A stretch of 6,641 nucleotides of DNA from Verrucomicrobiales bacterium (lineage in GTDB: Bacteria > Verrucomicrobiota > Verrucomicrobiae > Limisphaerales > UBA9464): assembly GCA_005789375.1 (NCBI GenBank), contig SXXZ01000312.1:1-6641 (forward strand), given 5' to 3'. Position numbers and translations under genes: made by a program. The stretch's first letter is position 1; the number at the start of each line of letters is the position of its first letter. Below, piece after piece: positions 6,392-6,641 of this stretch. The notes below the pieces were generated by a model. It was not told where the DNA came from, ran no database searches, and saw only the letters and a program-made list of their open reading frames with translations.

Positions 6392-6641
6392 TTACCGTCC
6401 AGCCCAGGATTCGAGCAGCGCACCGAGCCCCCGATCGGAAGTGCGTGGGCTGACCAGTGCGAGCGAAAGGTGGGAAGGCTTTAGGAAATCTCGGGCCACT
6501 CGACGGATGTCGGCCGGTTGGACGGCCGCGATCCGAGCTCGGGTCTCCTCGGGCGGAACGACCCTTCCGAATCCCAGTACCTGTTCGCCGAGCCACATCA
6601 TCATTTGCTCGGACCCTTCGAGTGATAGGTCTGCTTGGCCC
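6392..6641 (-). CDS. M16 family (pitrilysin/insulinase-like) peptidase, C-terminal 82 residues, cut by window edge
   Basis: The frame is open from the window edge down to the TAA at 6392-6394, giving the last 82 residues of a larger protein. The visible part reads DLSLEGSEQMMMWLGEQV, then GRVVPPEETRARIAAVQPAD, then IRRVARDFLKPSHLSLALVS. This is the standard end of an M16 peptidase C-terminal domain: a helix with LE.....M..LG..., a short G-containing turn, an E...RI.AV...DI.RVA helix, and a final LA.V strand. The zinc-binding HxxEH would be in the missing N-terminal half, so I cannot tell whether this copy is catalytic or a non-catalytic partner subunit. An ATG at 6604 is internal, since the homologous sequence continues upstream of it to the edge. 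The gene converges on the exporter operon and is probably functionally unrelated to it. Confidence 0.82.
   Translation of the reverse strand, partial: GQADLSLEGSEQMMMWLGEQVLGFGRVVPPEETRARIAAVQPADIRRVARDFLKPSHLSLALVSPRTSDRGLGALLESWAGR

Overview
The window (6641 bp, GC-rich) reads as ordinary chromosomal DNA of a Gram-negative bacterium with an outer membrane. The two leftward genes suggest the PVC group, most likely Verrucomicrobiota. The IspG N-terminus is of the type shared by Bacteroidetes, Chlamydiae, Verrucomicrobia and plants (MDT..C..Q, RITAP.VK.A.NL). RseP carries the FSIGFGP and PAGGFVKLPQ segments I associate with verrucomicrobial RseP. This assignment is inference from remembered family features, not a search result.

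Layout. (1) Positions 1-1757, minus strand: rseP (site-2 intramembrane zinc protease) followed by the 5' end of ispG (isoprenoid synthesis, MEP pathway), which runs off the left edge. (2) Positions 1758-2027: a 270-bp divergent intergenic region with no convincing gene, presumably holding promoters for both directions. (3) Positions 2028-6317, plus strand: a compact four-gene operon for a complete tripartite ABC exporter. It has a FtsX/MacB/DevC-type permease, a MacB/LolD/DevA-type ATPase, a DevB/HlyD-type periplasmic adaptor and a TolC-type outer-membrane channel, with gaps of only 6-9 bp. (4) Positions 6318-6391: a short convergent gap with a small hairpin. (5) Positions 6392-6641, minus strand: the C-terminal end of an M16 (pitrilysin/insulinase-like) peptidase that runs off the right edge.

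How the genes work together. The ATPase and the four-helix permease would form the inner-membrane motor. The adaptor spans the periplasm, and its hairpin tip carries an intact R-x3-L-x6-S/T TolC-docking motif. The fourth gene supplies the outer-membrane duct. The substrate cannot be read from the sequence; homologous systems move glycolipids (DevBCA) or peptides, macrolides and toxins (MacAB).

I see no RNA genes, CRISPR array, insertion sequence or other mobile element. The most unusual local signal is that five of the six visible start codons sit in the same TCATGA context, and most lack a Shine-Dalgarno sequence. I did not find convincing evidence of an entirely undescribed system.
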